Positions 25,135 through 34,560 of a stretch of 48,398 nucleotides of DNA are shown piece by piece. How positions within the stretch are numbered: the stretch's first letter is position 1; each line of letters starts with the position of its first letter. The notes below the pieces were generated by a model. It was not told the DNA's origin, made no database searches, and saw nothing but the letters and a program-made list of their open reading frames with translations. The position numbers and the translations under genes were made by a program. Source of the DNA: JABHQR01 sp043812455 (GTDB lineage: Archaea > Nanobdellota > Nanobdellia > Woesearchaeales > GW2011-AR9); NCBI GenBank assembly GCA_043812455.1, contig JBDRMB010000024.1, positions 1 to 48,398 on the forward strand, read 5' to 3'.

Positions 25135-26106
25135 TTATGCTTTGTATCCTCTAAGCATTCTACTTAACTCTTCAGGTTTTTCTGTTGCTTCCCACATCAC
25201 TTTTTCAACAACTTTAAAATCGCCAGATCCATATATCAAATTAGCAATTGCTTCTTTATAGAATTGATCTGGTAAAAACCCTGAATTATATGCTTTAACA
25301 ATTTCAACAGACAAACGAGTATTATTTTCATTTGGATTTACGATTGTACCATTAATGATAGCACTTATCATAGGAGTCCCACCAACCCCTATATTTCGCA
25401 TACTTGCTTTTTCAGTAGCTGAAAGCAAAGCACCAATACCATCAATAGGATCAATATCATGACGTTCATCTCGCGGAATTTTTTCAAAGAAAGAATATAA
25501 TTCTCCATCAGCCATATCTCTTCCTGAACCAACCGTTGAATATGGACCAGAGATTAAAAAAGGTTTAGGTAGACCCATATTCAATTCATATAATTTAAAA
25601 CCAAACTTATCAAAACTTATTGCCACAAATGCATTATTAAAAATATCTGATTTTCCTGCTTCTTCAATAGATCTTTTATATTCTCCAATCAAAATTTCAG
25701 TCACACTTTCTGTACTGCCATCTGCAAGTTTTCTACCTCCACTTAAAATTTCTTTTCTATTCCATCCAGTGTTAACTTCTATAAATGAATCAAGCAATTG
25801 TCTTCTTGTATCAGCCATAATCTGTTTACATAATTGTATCACATCATTACCACAAGTGATATTTTTAGTACTATTTGCATATTTCACTGATTTTTCAGAA
25901 ATTTCATATAAAATATTTGTAACTCCCGTCCCACCAATAACAACTTTTATTGTTGAACCATCAGAATTATCTTCATCTCTATCAATAATTGTATGAACTT
26001 TTGTTGCTAAATCATATTTTCTATTAGCAAATAAGTTACTTGATTGTTCATCTGCAATTATTGCACCTTCATTTTCATTAAATTTCATTGCACTTACTAC
26101 TGTCAT
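25135..26106 (-). CDS. Proteasome-like Ntn hydrolase (N-terminal Thr)
   Basis: 323 aa from ATG 26104-26106. After Met removal the chain begins TVVSAMKFNENEGAIIADEQ: Thr1, Asp18 and Lys35 (in ATKVHTI) correspond to T1/D17/K33 of proteasome beta subunits and HslV. YSTVGSGRDMADG resembles the YxAIGSGS block. It is about 100 residues longer than a beta subunit. The start is fixed by GGAGGG (26114-26119), 7 nt from the ATG; the longer reading from 26133 would bury the nucleophile. It follows its partner gene by 1 nt. Confidence 0.72.
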   Translation of the reverse strand: MTVVSAMKFNENEGAIIADEQSSNLFANRKYDLATKVHTIIDRDEDNSDGSTIKVVIGGTGVTNILYEISEKSVKYANSTKNITCGNDVIQLCKQIMADTRRQLLDSFIEVNTGWNRKEILSGGRKLADGSTESVTEILIGEYKRSIEEAGKSDIFNNAFVAISFDKFGFKLYELNMGLPKPFLISGPYSTVGSGRDMADGELYSFFEKIPRDERHDIDPIDGIGALLSATEKASMRNIGVGGTPMISAIINGTIVNPNENNTRLSVEIVKAYNSGFLPDQFYKEAIANLIYGSGDFKVVEKVMWEATEKPEELSRMLRGYKA

Positions 26107-26107
26107 T

Positions 26108-26716
26108 TTAATTCCCTCCGTCATAACATCCATCAGCTAATTCACAGAATAAAGTAATGTCAATCGCTGACCTTCTAACATTGTGTACAGCATCAGCAGA
26201 AATATCCTCTGGAGAAACATCTATGTAAGTAACGCTTATTGGTCTCATTAAATGTCTAGTTAGCTCAAGATCATACCCCTGAGGCATGTTTTCCTTCTGT
26301 TCAGGAAAAGTTTCTCTCATACAATTGCATAGTTCCAGCCCATACCTTTTTCCCACATCTTGTTTCCTTTGTCCAACATCATAACCTTTTAACAATTCTC
26401 TAACATCTTCAGTAGTAGGTTGTCTTATCTTCAATGCTTGATCAACATATTTCCTAGCAATACCTAACTTTTGTGCAGTATCGTAAAGTACAGACATAGG
26501 TGCGCCTGAATCTACAGTACTTAATTTTTCAACTTCAGAATCCAATAATGTATTATCTCCCGAACAAGAACTTAACATACCTGCAAAACCTAAGATGCCC
26601 AAAGCTTCTTCAGTTGAGATGTGTCTTTTTTTCTTTCCATACTTTACTCTAAGCTCTAAGTTAAGATCTTTTCTTTTTACTGGTAATTCTATTACATTAC
26701 TCTCTCCTTCGCTCAT
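26108..26716 (-). CDS. Unknown partner of the proteasome-like hydrolase, 202 aa
   Basis: No family recognised. It is cytoplasmic and helical, with a short hydrophobic patch (LGILGFAGMLSSCSG) but no true membrane segment, and several cysteines (CNCMRETF). The ribosome binding site of the following hydrolase lies inside its last codons, so the two are tightly coupled. Expression starts at TTTATAAATA (26738-26747) with GGAG just before the ATG. It may be a regulator, chaperone, substrate adaptor or inhibitor of the hydrolase (inference). Confidence 0.65.
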   Translation of the reverse strand: MSEGESNVIELPVKRKDLNLELRVKYGKKKRHISTEEALGILGFAGMLSSCSGDNTLLDSEVEKLSTVDSGAPMSVLYDTAQKLGIARKYVDQALKIRQPTTEDVRELLKGYDVGQRKQDVGKRYGLELCNCMRETFPEQKENMPQGYDLELTRHLMRPISVTYIDVSPEDISADAVHNVRRSAIDITLFCELADGCYDGGN

Positions 26717-26781
26717 ATATACTCCAGAATATAAATTATTTATAAACTTTGTTATATTAACTTCTCAAAAGTAGCAAAATA

Positions 26782-27477
26782 TTATACTTGACTTAACCAC
26801 TTTGTTGCTATAGTGCCAGGACCTCTCCTGCTGACAGTAGGACCTTCATCATACATCAGATCTGCAGCTGCCATGTTTTCTCTGACCATTCGTGCACAAG
26901 AAAAAGTTGCCAAGATTGCTTTGTCGTTCATAACTCTGTACATCTCTTTGAAGAACGGTGTTTGCCACATGTCTGGTGCAGTTTTCGGAGAAAACGGATC
27001 AAAGAATACTGCGTCAAAATGGTTATCTTGCAATTCTTTTACAGTTTCTCTGGCATCGCCGAGGATTACTTTAACTGTGACGTTACCTTCAGTAAAATCA
27101 AGATTGTTTTCTGAATGTTTTGAATTTTCAGAATTATTTTTTTTTAACTTTTTATAATGTTTGAAAAACTTTATTGGTGGGTTAACTTCTTGAATTTTCT
27201 CAAGAATCTCGGGGTCAAACTCTAAGCACACAACTTCAATTTCACAGTTAGGATTAGCTTCCAAAGCAACATCAATTGCCATTGCAGAATTGTATCCTAA
27301 GCCAGAACATACATCCAAGATTTTTACTTTACCTGTTTTTGCCAGTACTGCAATTTTACAAGGTTCAGCATATTTCTTAAGCGCTTCTTCTACTGCGCCA
27401 GTAAAACTATGGTATGATTCACCTACTTCATCATTGATGAATGTTTCTGTATTGTCGTATGTGAGTATTTTTCTCAT
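26782..27477 (-). CDS. MnmC-like SAM methyltransferase
   Basis: 231 aa. Shows NDEVGESYHSFTGAVEEAL, SAM motif ILDVCSGLGYNSA, acidic LGDARET and FDPFSPKTAPDMWQTPFFKE, which match the DUF752/MnmC2 methyltransferase family that adds the final methyl of mnm5U34 in tRNA; LATFSCARMVRENM and RRGPGTIA complete the pattern. The oxidase domain of bacterial MnmC is absent, as in archaeal homologues. The ATG lies beside a TATA box flanked by an 11-bp inverted repeat. Confidence 0.85.
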   Translation of the reverse strand: MRKILTYDNTETFINDEVGESYHSFTGAVEEALKKYAEPCKIAVLAKTGKVKILDVCSGLGYNSAMAIDVALEANPNCEIEVVCLEFDPEILEKIQEVNPPIKFFKHYKKLKKNNSENSKHSENNLDFTEGNVTVKVILGDARETVKELQDNHFDAVFFDPFSPKTAPDMWQTPFFKEMYRVMNDKAILATFSCARMVRENMAAADLMYDEGPTVSRRGPGTIATKWLSQV

Positions 27478-27480
27478 TAT

Positions 27481-27522
27481 AGCAAAGGCAACAGATTCTT
27501 AGATATAAAGATTGCCTTTGCT
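27481..27522. promoter_or_regulatory. 11-bp inverted repeat around the TATA box of the MnmC-like gene
   Basis: AGCAAAGGCAA (27481-27491) and TTGCCTTTGCT (27512-27522) are perfect inverted copies with a 20-nt spacer. On the minus strand the spacer carries CTTTATATC (TATA), one arm covers the expected transcript start and the other the BRE. A dimeric repressor bound here would block initiation. Confidence 0.55.
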
Positions 27523-27618
27523 TATTACGAAAAGTATTAAATTTATTTGAAAATTTAATGCTTTGAGTATAGAATTGGTAAAATAAGGTTGTAGTTAAAA
27601 ATATTTGTTAAGTATCAT

Positions 27619-28611
27619 TCAAACCTTCTCCGCCCTACCTTTCCGCACCAACAGGTCTGCAACTTCTGGGAAGATCTCTGTTTCCTCGCCAGGGTCAAAT
27701 GGACCATACTCTTTCATATCTTTCCAGATAAATTTAGGAACAGGATGAACAAACTTTATTTTTGTCATGTCTTGTTTAGGTTCTGGTTCAGGAGTTTTTT
27801 CTTTTTCTTTATCTTTAGATTCTTCTTTTGTTTCTTCTTGTTTTGTTTCTGGATCTTCTTCTTTTTCAGGAGTTTCTTTAGGTTCCTGTTCAGGTTCTTG
27901 TCCTTTCAGTTTAGTTTCTGATTCTTCAGTAGCAGGTTCCTCTGTTGTTTCCTCTGGCTCTGAAGCATTCTCAGTATCTAATTCATCTTCAGGCATATTA
28001 TACTCTTCATCAGGTCCATCTCCTCCTGGTTCAGTATCTGGTACAGAAGCCTCCACCCCTTCAAATTCGTTAAAAGAACTGTTGCTAGATTTTGAAGTCT
28101 CCTCTTCAACTTCAGGTTCAGCCGTTAGCTCAGGTTCTGGCTTAGGTACAGATACCCTAGTTAACAGTTTCTTGACACTGAAATCTTTGTCAACGAAAGG
28201 TAAATTTCCTTTAAACAAATTTAACAATACTCCACAACGATATTTGTCCAAATGGTTAACCAGGCTGTCAAAGAATTCTTTCTCTTCACGTAACATACAG
28301 CTTGTATCAATAATATCAGACCTGGTTCTACTTTTGTTCATAGCAATGTCAATAAGTTTCTTTTCGCGTTTTTCATAAATCTCTTTCAGAATTCGTTTGA
28401 TACTTCTCAGTTCATACTCCAACTTTTCTCGTTCAGTACCAGCAAACAGTTCATCCTGACCACTTTTTTGTTCCAGAAGGGCTTTCTTTTCTCTAAGGTA
28501 AGCAACAACATCTACAAAGAAAGAGCTTTCCAGCTCTTGCAACTCTTCTTTTTTCTTCTCATTACGAAGAATATCGTACAAAGTCTCTAGTGTTACCTTT
28601 ATATCAGCCAT
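27619..28611 (-). CDS. GINS subunit (Gins51/Sld5-type)
   Basis: 330 aa. The N-terminal helical A domain (LETLYDILRNEKKKEELQEL to about 150) and the C-terminal beta B domain (IKFVHPVPKFIWKDMKEYGPF with FDPGEETEIFPEVADLLVRK) fit archaeal Gins51. They are separated by a 130-residue acidic Glu/Pro/Ser linker (about 155-280), far longer than usual. GINS links MCM and GAN/Cdc45 in the replicative helicase. Only one GINS gene is seen here; it may form a homotetramer. Confidence 0.85.
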   Translation of the reverse strand: MADIKVTLETLYDILRNEKKKEELQELESSFFVDVVAYLREKKALLEQKSGQDELFAGTEREKLEYELRSIKRILKEIYEKREKKLIDIAMNKSRTRSDIIDTSCMLREEKEFFDSLVNHLDKYRCGVLLNLFKGNLPFVDKDFSVKKLLTRVSVPKPEPELTAEPEVEEETSKSSNSSFNEFEGVEASVPDTEPGGDGPDEEYNMPEDELDTENASEPEETTEEPATEESETKLKGQEPEQEPKETPEKEEDPETKQEETKEESKDKEKEKTPEPEPKQDMTKIKFVHPVPKFIWKDMKEYGPFDPGEETEIFPEVADLLVRKGRAEKV

Positions 28612-28796
28612 CCTTCCCCCTGCATTTCATAGTTCTCTATTGGTTTTAAAAGTTATCTTTGATGAAACGCTAGTGTTATATTACTATAATTTGAATTTGA
28701 GATTAAAAGAGTACAAATAACATCACTTCTGGTAAGTTATTAATGCACAATATATTGGCTAAAGTTTTATAAAATGCTGTTAAAAAGAATATATAG

Positions 28797-30026
28797 ATGG
28801 CAAAGCTTAGTTTTGAGACTTTAAGTTTTAAGCTTAAAGAAAAAGTATTGCAAGTAACTTTATTGCGAATCTTTCAGACAGCTATAGCCCTTGAAGATAT
28901 TGAAGAGCAGTTAGGTGAGTTTGAGTTACCTGATATCAATACAATCTCATTTCCAAAATTTGGGGATGATAAACAAGCCAAAGTAGAATTATTATTTTCA
29001 CAACTTTTAGCTGAAAGTTTTGAGCATTTAGTCAACAAAATCAATAAAAATAAAACTTATTACATTCATAAAAATTCTGGGATCCCTTTAATTGGTAATG
29101 TGGCGTTTGGTATAGTTTACCGAGACAGTTCAATTATTGAAATCAAACCAATAACTTCCTGTAACCTTAACTGTATTTATTGTTCAGTTGGTGAAGGTCT
29201 GGAATCGAAAAAATATGATTTTGTAGTAGAAGAGAGTTATATAATCCAAGAGTTGGAAAATCTTCTGAAATTCATTAATGAACCAGTAGAAATTCATGTT
29301 GGAGTCCAAGGTGAACCTTTCTTATACGCAGACATGGAATACCTTCTTGCTGATCTGCAAAAAATGGATACGGTTGCTAAAATTTCTGTGGATACTAACG
29401 GAACTTTGCTGAGTAAAGAAATTATTGACCGAGTTGCTAAACACGATAAATTAAGGTTCAACTTCTCTTTAGACGCAATTGACGAAGAATTGGCTAAAAA
29501 GATGGCAGGAGTAGACACTTACAACGTCAAACATGTCCAAGAGATGATCAAATATGCTTCTGAAAAGATGAAAGAAGTACTTGTTGCTCCACTGGTTGTA
29601 CCTGGATATAACGAAAAAGAGATAGAAAAAGTTATTCAGTTCATTAAAACTCTTAAGAATCAACCAATCTTGGGAATACAGAACTTTTTGAATTATAAAA
29701 CTGGCCGGAATCCAGTAAAAGCTAAACCGTGGCAAGAATTTTACGCTTGGATCAAAGAGTTGGAACTGAAATATGATATTAAACTTAAATTACATGAAGA
29801 AGATTTTGGCATTCATAAGACTAAGTCTCTGCCTAAACCGTTTGAAATGGATGATATGGTCAAAGCTACGATTAAAGCTGAAGATAGATTTCCCGGCGCT
29901 TGTATTGCTGTAGCCAGGGGAAGGAACATTTCTGTACCTAACTGTGAATTTAAAAAAGATAAGAAAATTAGGATTAAGCTGACCAGAGACAAGCATAATG
30001 TCTTTGTTGGAAAGCTCGTTTCTTGA
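28797..30026 (+). CDS. Archaeal radical SAM enzyme (COG2100-like)
   Basis: 409 aa. C122-x3-C126-x2-C129 in SCNLNCIYCSVGEG is the cluster motif; GVQGEPFLYADMEYLL and VDTNGTLL are typical of the SAM-binding barrel. The N-terminal about 90 residues are a helical extension and the C-terminus (CEFKKDKKIRIKLTRDKHNV) is a TRAM-like beta barrel that could bind RNA. An RNA-modifying role is plausible but unproven; RaSEA (archaeosine) is a different family as far as I can judge. Confidence 0.8.
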   Translation: MAKLSFETLSFKLKEKVLQVTLLRIFQTAIALEDIEEQLGEFELPDINTISFPKFGDDKQAKVELLFSQLLAESFEHLVNKINKNKTYYIHKNSGIPLIGNVAFGIVYRDSSIIEIKPITSCNLNCIYCSVGEGLESKKYDFVVEESYIIQELENLLKFINEPVEIHVGVQGEPFLYADMEYLLADLQKMDTVAKISVDTNGTLLSKEIIDRVAKHDKLRFNFSLDAIDEELAKKMAGVDTYNVKHVQEMIKYASEKMKEVLVAPLVVPGYNEKEIEKVIQFIKTLKNQPILGIQNFLNYKTGRNPVKAKPWQEFYAWIKELELKYDIKLKLHEEDFGIHKTKSLPKPFEMDDMVKATIKAEDRFPGACIAVARGRNISVPNCEFKKDKKIRIKLTRDKHNVFVGKLVS

Positions 30027-30092
30027 TTAGTTATCACTTTTAAGTCACAAAAGCATAGTAAACTTTATAAAGTAGAATTCTTTTAAGCTAAT

Positions 30093-30503
30093 ATGCAACT
30101 AAAAAACTATGAAGATTTTCTAAGAGCAGCACTAGAAGCTAAACCTGGTCTGACGGTTAAAGTAGAACTTATAACCTTCCCACAGGGAGGTGGAGGGTAT
30201 TCTGGTGAAAAAGTATTTACAATTTCAGAAGGGAGAGAAACTCTTAATAAATATGTTGTAGAAGGACTTAACCTTGATGATTACCGAGCAGTTGATGAAA
30301 CTGAAAGAGAAACTGAATTTGAATTAACAAGAGACTTGGCTAATTTAGAAAATGCTATTAAAAAAGAAGAAGAAAGAAAAGCAGCTCATAGAAAGGGGAT
30401 TGAAGATGCTTGCCGAACAGATCTTATCGCAGCCGGTGAACAATATTTTGATGGTTTTACAGGCGAAGATGCTTACAGAGCTTTAACTGATGAAGATATG
30501 TAA
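30093..30503 (+). CDS. Hypothetical protein, 136 aa
   Basis: Unknown. An N-terminal alpha/beta segment (VKVELITFPQGGGGYSGEKV) is followed by a long charged helix (about residues 70-105, rich in Glu, Lys and Arg). No membrane segment. TTTATAAAG (about 30063-30071) lies about 25 nt before the ATG, so the transcript is leaderless. A 53-residue gene follows 5 nt after the stop. Confidence 0.65.
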   Translation: MQLKNYEDFLRAALEAKPGLTVKVELITFPQGGGGYSGEKVFTISEGRETLNKYVVEGLNLDDYRAVDETERETEFELTRDLANLENAIKKEEERKAAHRKGIEDACRTDLIAAGEQYFDGFTGEDAYRALTDEDM

Positions 30504-30508
30504 AGAAA

Positions 30509-30670
30509 ATGAAAAATACCAGTTTAATTATTTATGGTCATAACGAAGTTCCAGAAATTTTAAGAGCTTTAGAAAAAAAATCTCAAGTATTTACTGATGT
30601 AATTATGAGTGGCGGAAGATTTCCTAGACTAGAATCTCTTGTTGAACCAGTAACAACTGTAAATTTTTAA
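30509..30670 (+). CDS. 53-residue small protein
   Basis: ATG 30509 to TAA 30670. The sequence KNTSLIIYGHNEVPEILRAL suggests one beta strand and one helix, a small alpha/beta fragment of the kind seen in Rossmann-like folds; GGRFPRLESL follows. It is probably co-transcribed with the gene 5 nt upstream. Function unknown. Confidence 0.5.
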   Translation: MKNTSLIIYGHNEVPEILRALEKKSQVFTDVIMSGGRFPRLESLVEPVTTVNF

Positions 30671-30818
30671 CTCTTAACTTAAAGTATAAAGTAAAATAGC
30701 TATAATTTAAGCAAAATTCTTTTAAAAACAGACTCTTACCAAAAACATAAGCTTTTTAAACCTTAAAAAAACCATTTGTTTTAAGAAAAAGAAGTGGAAG
30801 AAAAGAGGGTGTTTTACT

Positions 30819-33800
30819 TTGACAAAGATAAATAAGCTTAGCATTCACGGTTTCAAGAGTTTTGCTCATAAAACTGAAGTTGATTTTGGTGACCGATATA
30901 ATTGTATTCTCGGACCGAACGGTTCCGGAAAAAGTAATATTGGAGACGCCTTATGTTTTGTTCTAGGAAGATTATCTGCTAAATCTATGCGAGCAGAAAA
31001 AGCCGCTAATTTAATCTTTAACGGTGGGAAGAAACATCAAGCTGCAAAACAAGGAGTGGTAGAGATTACTTTTGATAATCAAGATAAATTATTTCCTTCT
31101 GAAGATAAAGAAATTATTGTTTCTAGAACAATTACTAAATCAGGGTCAAGCATTTATCGGATCAATGGTAAGAAATATACCAGAACTGAAGTATTAGATA
31201 TGTTAGCTTCTGCTCAGATAAATCCTGAAGGTTACAACATTATTTTGCAAGGTGACATTAACCGTTTTGTTGACATGCATCCTATTGACAGACGGAAAAT
31301 TATTGAACAGATTAGTGACATTTCTCATTATGAGGAGAAAAAGCGAAAAGCTTTATTGGAACTTAACAAAGTTGAAGAAAAATTGAACAATGCTGAAATA
31401 ATTCTAAAAGAACGGAAAGCTTATTTGCGAGAGTTGAAAAAAGATCGTGATCAAGCATTAAAATTCAAAGAACTCAAAGATAAAGTTGATTCTAACCGAG
31501 CAACCCACATTCATCTTAGAATGGAATCAAAGCTTAAAGAAAAAGAAGTTTATGATAAGAAGATTGGTGAACTGGAAGCTAGAACTGCAAAATCTGAAGA
31601 AAAAGTTACAAAATTTCATGAGGATATTAAAAGTTGGAAAGAAGAAATTAATGCAATTAACAAAGAAATTGAACAGAAAGGTGAAAAAGGTCAAGTTAAA
31701 CTGCATAACGAAATCGAAGAATTGCGTACTCGCGTAATTGGAGATAGAGCTCGTATTTCTACATTAAAAGATGAAATTAACAAAATCAAAGTTAGAAAAG
31801 ATCAGTTTAACCAAGAGATTAAAGATCTTCACGGAAAAAATCAAGGTAATGAAAATCAAATTAAAGAATTACAACGTAATATTGCTAAGAAAAAAGCTGA
31901 ACTGGCAAGTTTAGAAAAAAGTATTGCAGATTTCCGGAAAAAGAACAAACTTGGTAGTGGCGGAGAACTGGAATCAGATCTTGCAGGTAAAGATAAAGTT
32001 ATTGATGAAAGACAGGAAGAAGTTCAAAAAATCAGGTTAGAACAACAAGAGTTGCTCAGAGAAAAAGATCGGATTGAATATCAAGTTGAGAATATTGATC
32101 AACAGATTAAGAAAGTCGCTGAAATTAAAAAAGAAAATGAAAACCAGCTTAAAGAACTGCAACAGAAAAAGCACGATTTCAAAAATGCAACTTTGCGATT
32201 GAACCAATGTCTGGATCAAGATAGTAGTTATGCATCACAGTTAGCTAATGCACGACGTAAGTTAGTTGAATTGCAGGAAAAAGAAGCTAAACTTAATGCT
32301 CAAACTCAAAGTATTCAAGCAAACTTATCACAAAACAGAGCAGTAAGTAGTATTCTTGGAAACAATAAATTTTCAGGAGTTTACGGGACTGTTGCACAAT
32401 TAGGACAAGTTAACAAACAGTTTTCTCAAGCCTTGGAAGCTTCCGCAGGTGGTCGTACAAATTATTTAGTAGTTAAGGATGATCAAACTGCGGCAGAATG
32501 TATCAAATTTTTGAAATCTAATAAATTAGGAAGTGCATCATTTATTCCATTGAACAAGGTTAAAACCCATGAAATTTCAGAAGAAGATAAAAAATTATTA
32601 AAATTACCTGGTGTGGAAGACTTTGCACTAAATTTAATTTCATATAAACCTCAATACAAAAAAGCTTTTTCATATGTTTTTGGTAATACTATAGTTGTAG
32701 AAAGCATTGACACTGCCAGAAAAGTAGGTATTGGAAGAATTAAAATGGCTACTTTGGATGGTAACATTGCTGAAGGTAGTGGAGTAATGAAAGGTGGGTT
32801 CCGAGCAATTGGTAAAGCGGCTGCGTTCCAAGAACGTGATTCACTTGAACACTTAGAAAAGTTAGAGAGAGAAGTTTCTGAACACCAGGGCGTTATTTCT
32901 AACATAGAACTTAAGCGTGAAAGCAACGAAAGGGATATTAGAAGTTTAAGGAAACTTAAAGGTGAATTGGAAGGAGAAATTATCACATTAGAAAAAACTT
33001 TACATTTAGAAGGTTCAGACCTTGATGCTAATAATAATCTGAAGAAAGAATTGCGAGATAGATTAAAGGAAGTTGATTCTGAATTGAATGAAATTCAAAA
33101 GAAAGTTTCTGTAATGAACCGAGACTTGGCACAACTTAAATCTGATAAACAAATTTTAAGATCAAAATTAACTGAATTAAGCAATCCTCGTCTTTTGGCA
33201 CAGTTAAGTACTTTTGAAGATTCCAGGCAAAGATGTCGTGAAGATATCTTAACTTCCGAGGGTGACTTAAAAAACCTTACTACACAGATGGATCAATTAA
33301 TAGGACCAGAAATTATTAAGATTCAAGAGATTATTAAACAACATAACAAAGAAGAAGAAAAGTTTACCCTAGAAATAAAAAAACTTTCCGAGCAGTCTAA
33401 GAAATTAGATCTTGATTTGCAAGAAAAAGAAAAAGTTAGTAAAGAGTTCTATGCTAAATATAATAAACTGTTCCAGAAACGAGAAGGTTTCAGTAACCAA
33501 GTTAATACAGCTGAAAACGAAATTGAAAAGATTAGAGAAAATAACAGAGTATTTGAAAGGGAAATCAATCTGGTTAGTCTAAAGAACGCTGAAATAAAAG
33601 CTAAGTTAAGTGTTTTAGTGGAAGAGTTTGAAAAGTATAAAGATGTTGAATTATTGAAAGACAAAACTGAACAGGAATTATTTAACGAAATTTCTAAGTT
33701 CGAAGCAATGTTAGCTCAGATGTCAGCAGTTAACATGAAAGCTCTGGATATCTATGAAACTGTAGAAAAAGAATTCCAAAATTTAGTTGAGAAAAAGGAT

Positions 33801-34307
33801 TCATTACACACTGAAAAGGAAGATGTTCTTCTTTTAATGAACGAAATTGAAGTTATGAAAAAAGAACATTTCATGAAAACTTTTGATCATGCAAATGATC
33901 ATTTCAAAAGAATCTTTGCGCAACTGTTCAAAAAAGGAGATGCTCATTTACAGTTAGGAAACCCTGACGATCCATTCGAAGAGGGTCTATCAATTAAAGT
34001 AAAGATTACCGGTAAACGTTATATGGACCTGAAATCTTTATCAGGCGGTGAGAAAACATTAACTGCACTTGCTTTTATCTTTGCAATTCAAGAATATCAG
34101 CCGGCTAAATTTTACATTTTAGATGAGATTGATGCCGCACTAGATAAACATAATTCTGAAATGTTATCTAAGTTGATCAGAAGTTATTCTGATAAGGCCC
34201 AGTACTTAATTATTAGTCACAATGATGCTGTTATTTCAGAAGCTGATGATTTATTTGGAATATCTATGAATGAAGGGATTAGTAAAGTTACAAGTTTGAA
34301 GATTTGA
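30819..34307 (+). CDS. smc: SMC chromosome segregation ATPase
   Basis: 1162 aa, the normal length. Walker A GPNGSGKSN (32-40), long coiled coils, hinge domain (about 515-665, with FSGVYGTVAQLGQVNK and SAGGRTNYLVV), ABC signature LSGGEKTLTA (about 1073) and Walker B FYILDEIDAALD (about 1098). It condenses and disentangles the chromosome, usually with ScpA/ScpB kleisins, which are not adjacent. The start is TTG at 30819, with GAGGGTG (30804-30811 region) as ribosome binding site; no in-frame ATG lies near, and the sequence begins TKINKLSIHGFKSF as expected. Confidence 0.97.
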   Translation: MTKINKLSIHGFKSFAHKTEVDFGDRYNCILGPNGSGKSNIGDALCFVLGRLSAKSMRAEKAANLIFNGGKKHQAAKQGVVEITFDNQDKLFPSEDKEIIVSRTITKSGSSIYRINGKKYTRTEVLDMLASAQINPEGYNIILQGDINRFVDMHPIDRRKIIEQISDISHYEEKKRKALLELNKVEEKLNNAEIILKERKAYLRELKKDRDQALKFKELKDKVDSNRATHIHLRMESKLKEKEVYDKKIGELEARTAKSEEKVTKFHEDIKSWKEEINAINKEIEQKGEKGQVKLHNEIEELRTRVIGDRARISTLKDEINKIKVRKDQFNQEIKDLHGKNQGNENQIKELQRNIAKKKAELASLEKSIADFRKKNKLGSGGELESDLAGKDKVIDERQEEVQKIRLEQQELLREKDRIEYQVENIDQQIKKVAEIKKENENQLKELQQKKHDFKNATLRLNQCLDQDSSYASQLANARRKLVELQEKEAKLNAQTQSIQANLSQNRAVSSILGNNKFSGVYGTVAQLGQVNKQFSQALEASAGGRTNYLVVKDDQTAAECIKFLKSNKLGSASFIPLNKVKTHEISEEDKKLLKLPGVEDFALNLISYKPQYKKAFSYVFGNTIVVESIDTARKVGIGRIKMATLDGNIAEGSGVMKGGFRAIGKAAAFQERDSLEHLEKLEREVSEHQGVISNIELKRESNERDIRSLRKLKGELEGEIITLEKTLHLEGSDLDANNNLKKELRDRLKEVDSELNEIQKKVSVMNRDLAQLKSDKQILRSKLTELSNPRLLAQLSTFEDSRQRCREDILTSEGDLKNLTTQMDQLIGPEIIKIQEIIKQHNKEEEKFTLEIKKLSEQSKKLDLDLQEKEKVSKEFYAKYNKLFQKREGFSNQVNTAENEIEKIRENNRVFEREINLVSLKNAEIKAKLSVLVEEFEKYKDVELLKDKTEQELFNEISKFEAMLAQMSAVNMKALDIYETVEKEFQNLVEKKDSLHTEKEDVLLLMNEIEVMKKEHFMKTFDHANDHFKRIFAQLFKKGDAHLQLGNPDDPFEEGLSIKVKITGKRYMDLKSLSGGEKTLTALAFIFAIQEYQPAKFYILDEIDAALDKHNSEMLSKLIRSYSDKAQYLIISHNDAVISEADDLFGISMNEGISKVTSLKI

Positions 34308-34364
34308 GTAGCTTAAAAAATAGGGAAAAGCTTTATAAACTAACTACTGATTTTATGCTTAAAA

Positions 34365-34556
34365 ATGGATGCTAGTGTTAATACCAAGACCGGTAAAATA
34401 AGGAAATTTTTCAAAGAAACTGCTAGAGTTTTGAAAATTACTAAAAAGCCTAACAAACAGGAATATCTTACCATTGTTAAGGTAACCGCTTTGGGTGCTG
34501 CCATAATTGGTGCAATCGGTTTTGTGATTTTCCTAATAAAACAATTATTATTTTAA
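34365..34556 (+). CDS. secE: Preprotein translocase SecE (Sec61-gamma)
   Basis: 63 aa. An amphipathic cytoplasmic helix (FKETARVLKITKKPNKQEYL) leads to one membrane helix (VTALGAAIIGAIGFVIFLIK), the archaeal/eukaryotic single-pass form. It clamps SecY in the translocon. CTTTATAAAC (34330-34339) lies about 27 nt upstream. It precedes spt5 by 4 nt, the conserved secE-nusG/spt5 order. Confidence 0.93.
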   Translation: MDASVNTKTGKIRKFFKETARVLKITKKPNKQEYLTIVKVTALGAAIIGAIGFVIFLIKQLLF

Positions 34557-34560
34557 AAAA

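Noticed and set aside
26107..26133. Nine extra residues at the start of the proteasome-like hydrolase
   Set aside because: An ideal GGAGGG lies 7 nt before ATG 26106, and only that start exposes Thr as first residue.
27767..28378. 203-residue Ser-rich frame antisense to the GINS gene
   Set aside because: Its Ser/Gly pattern is the mirror of the acidic GINS linker codons (GAA/GAG giving TTC/CTC); no start signal.
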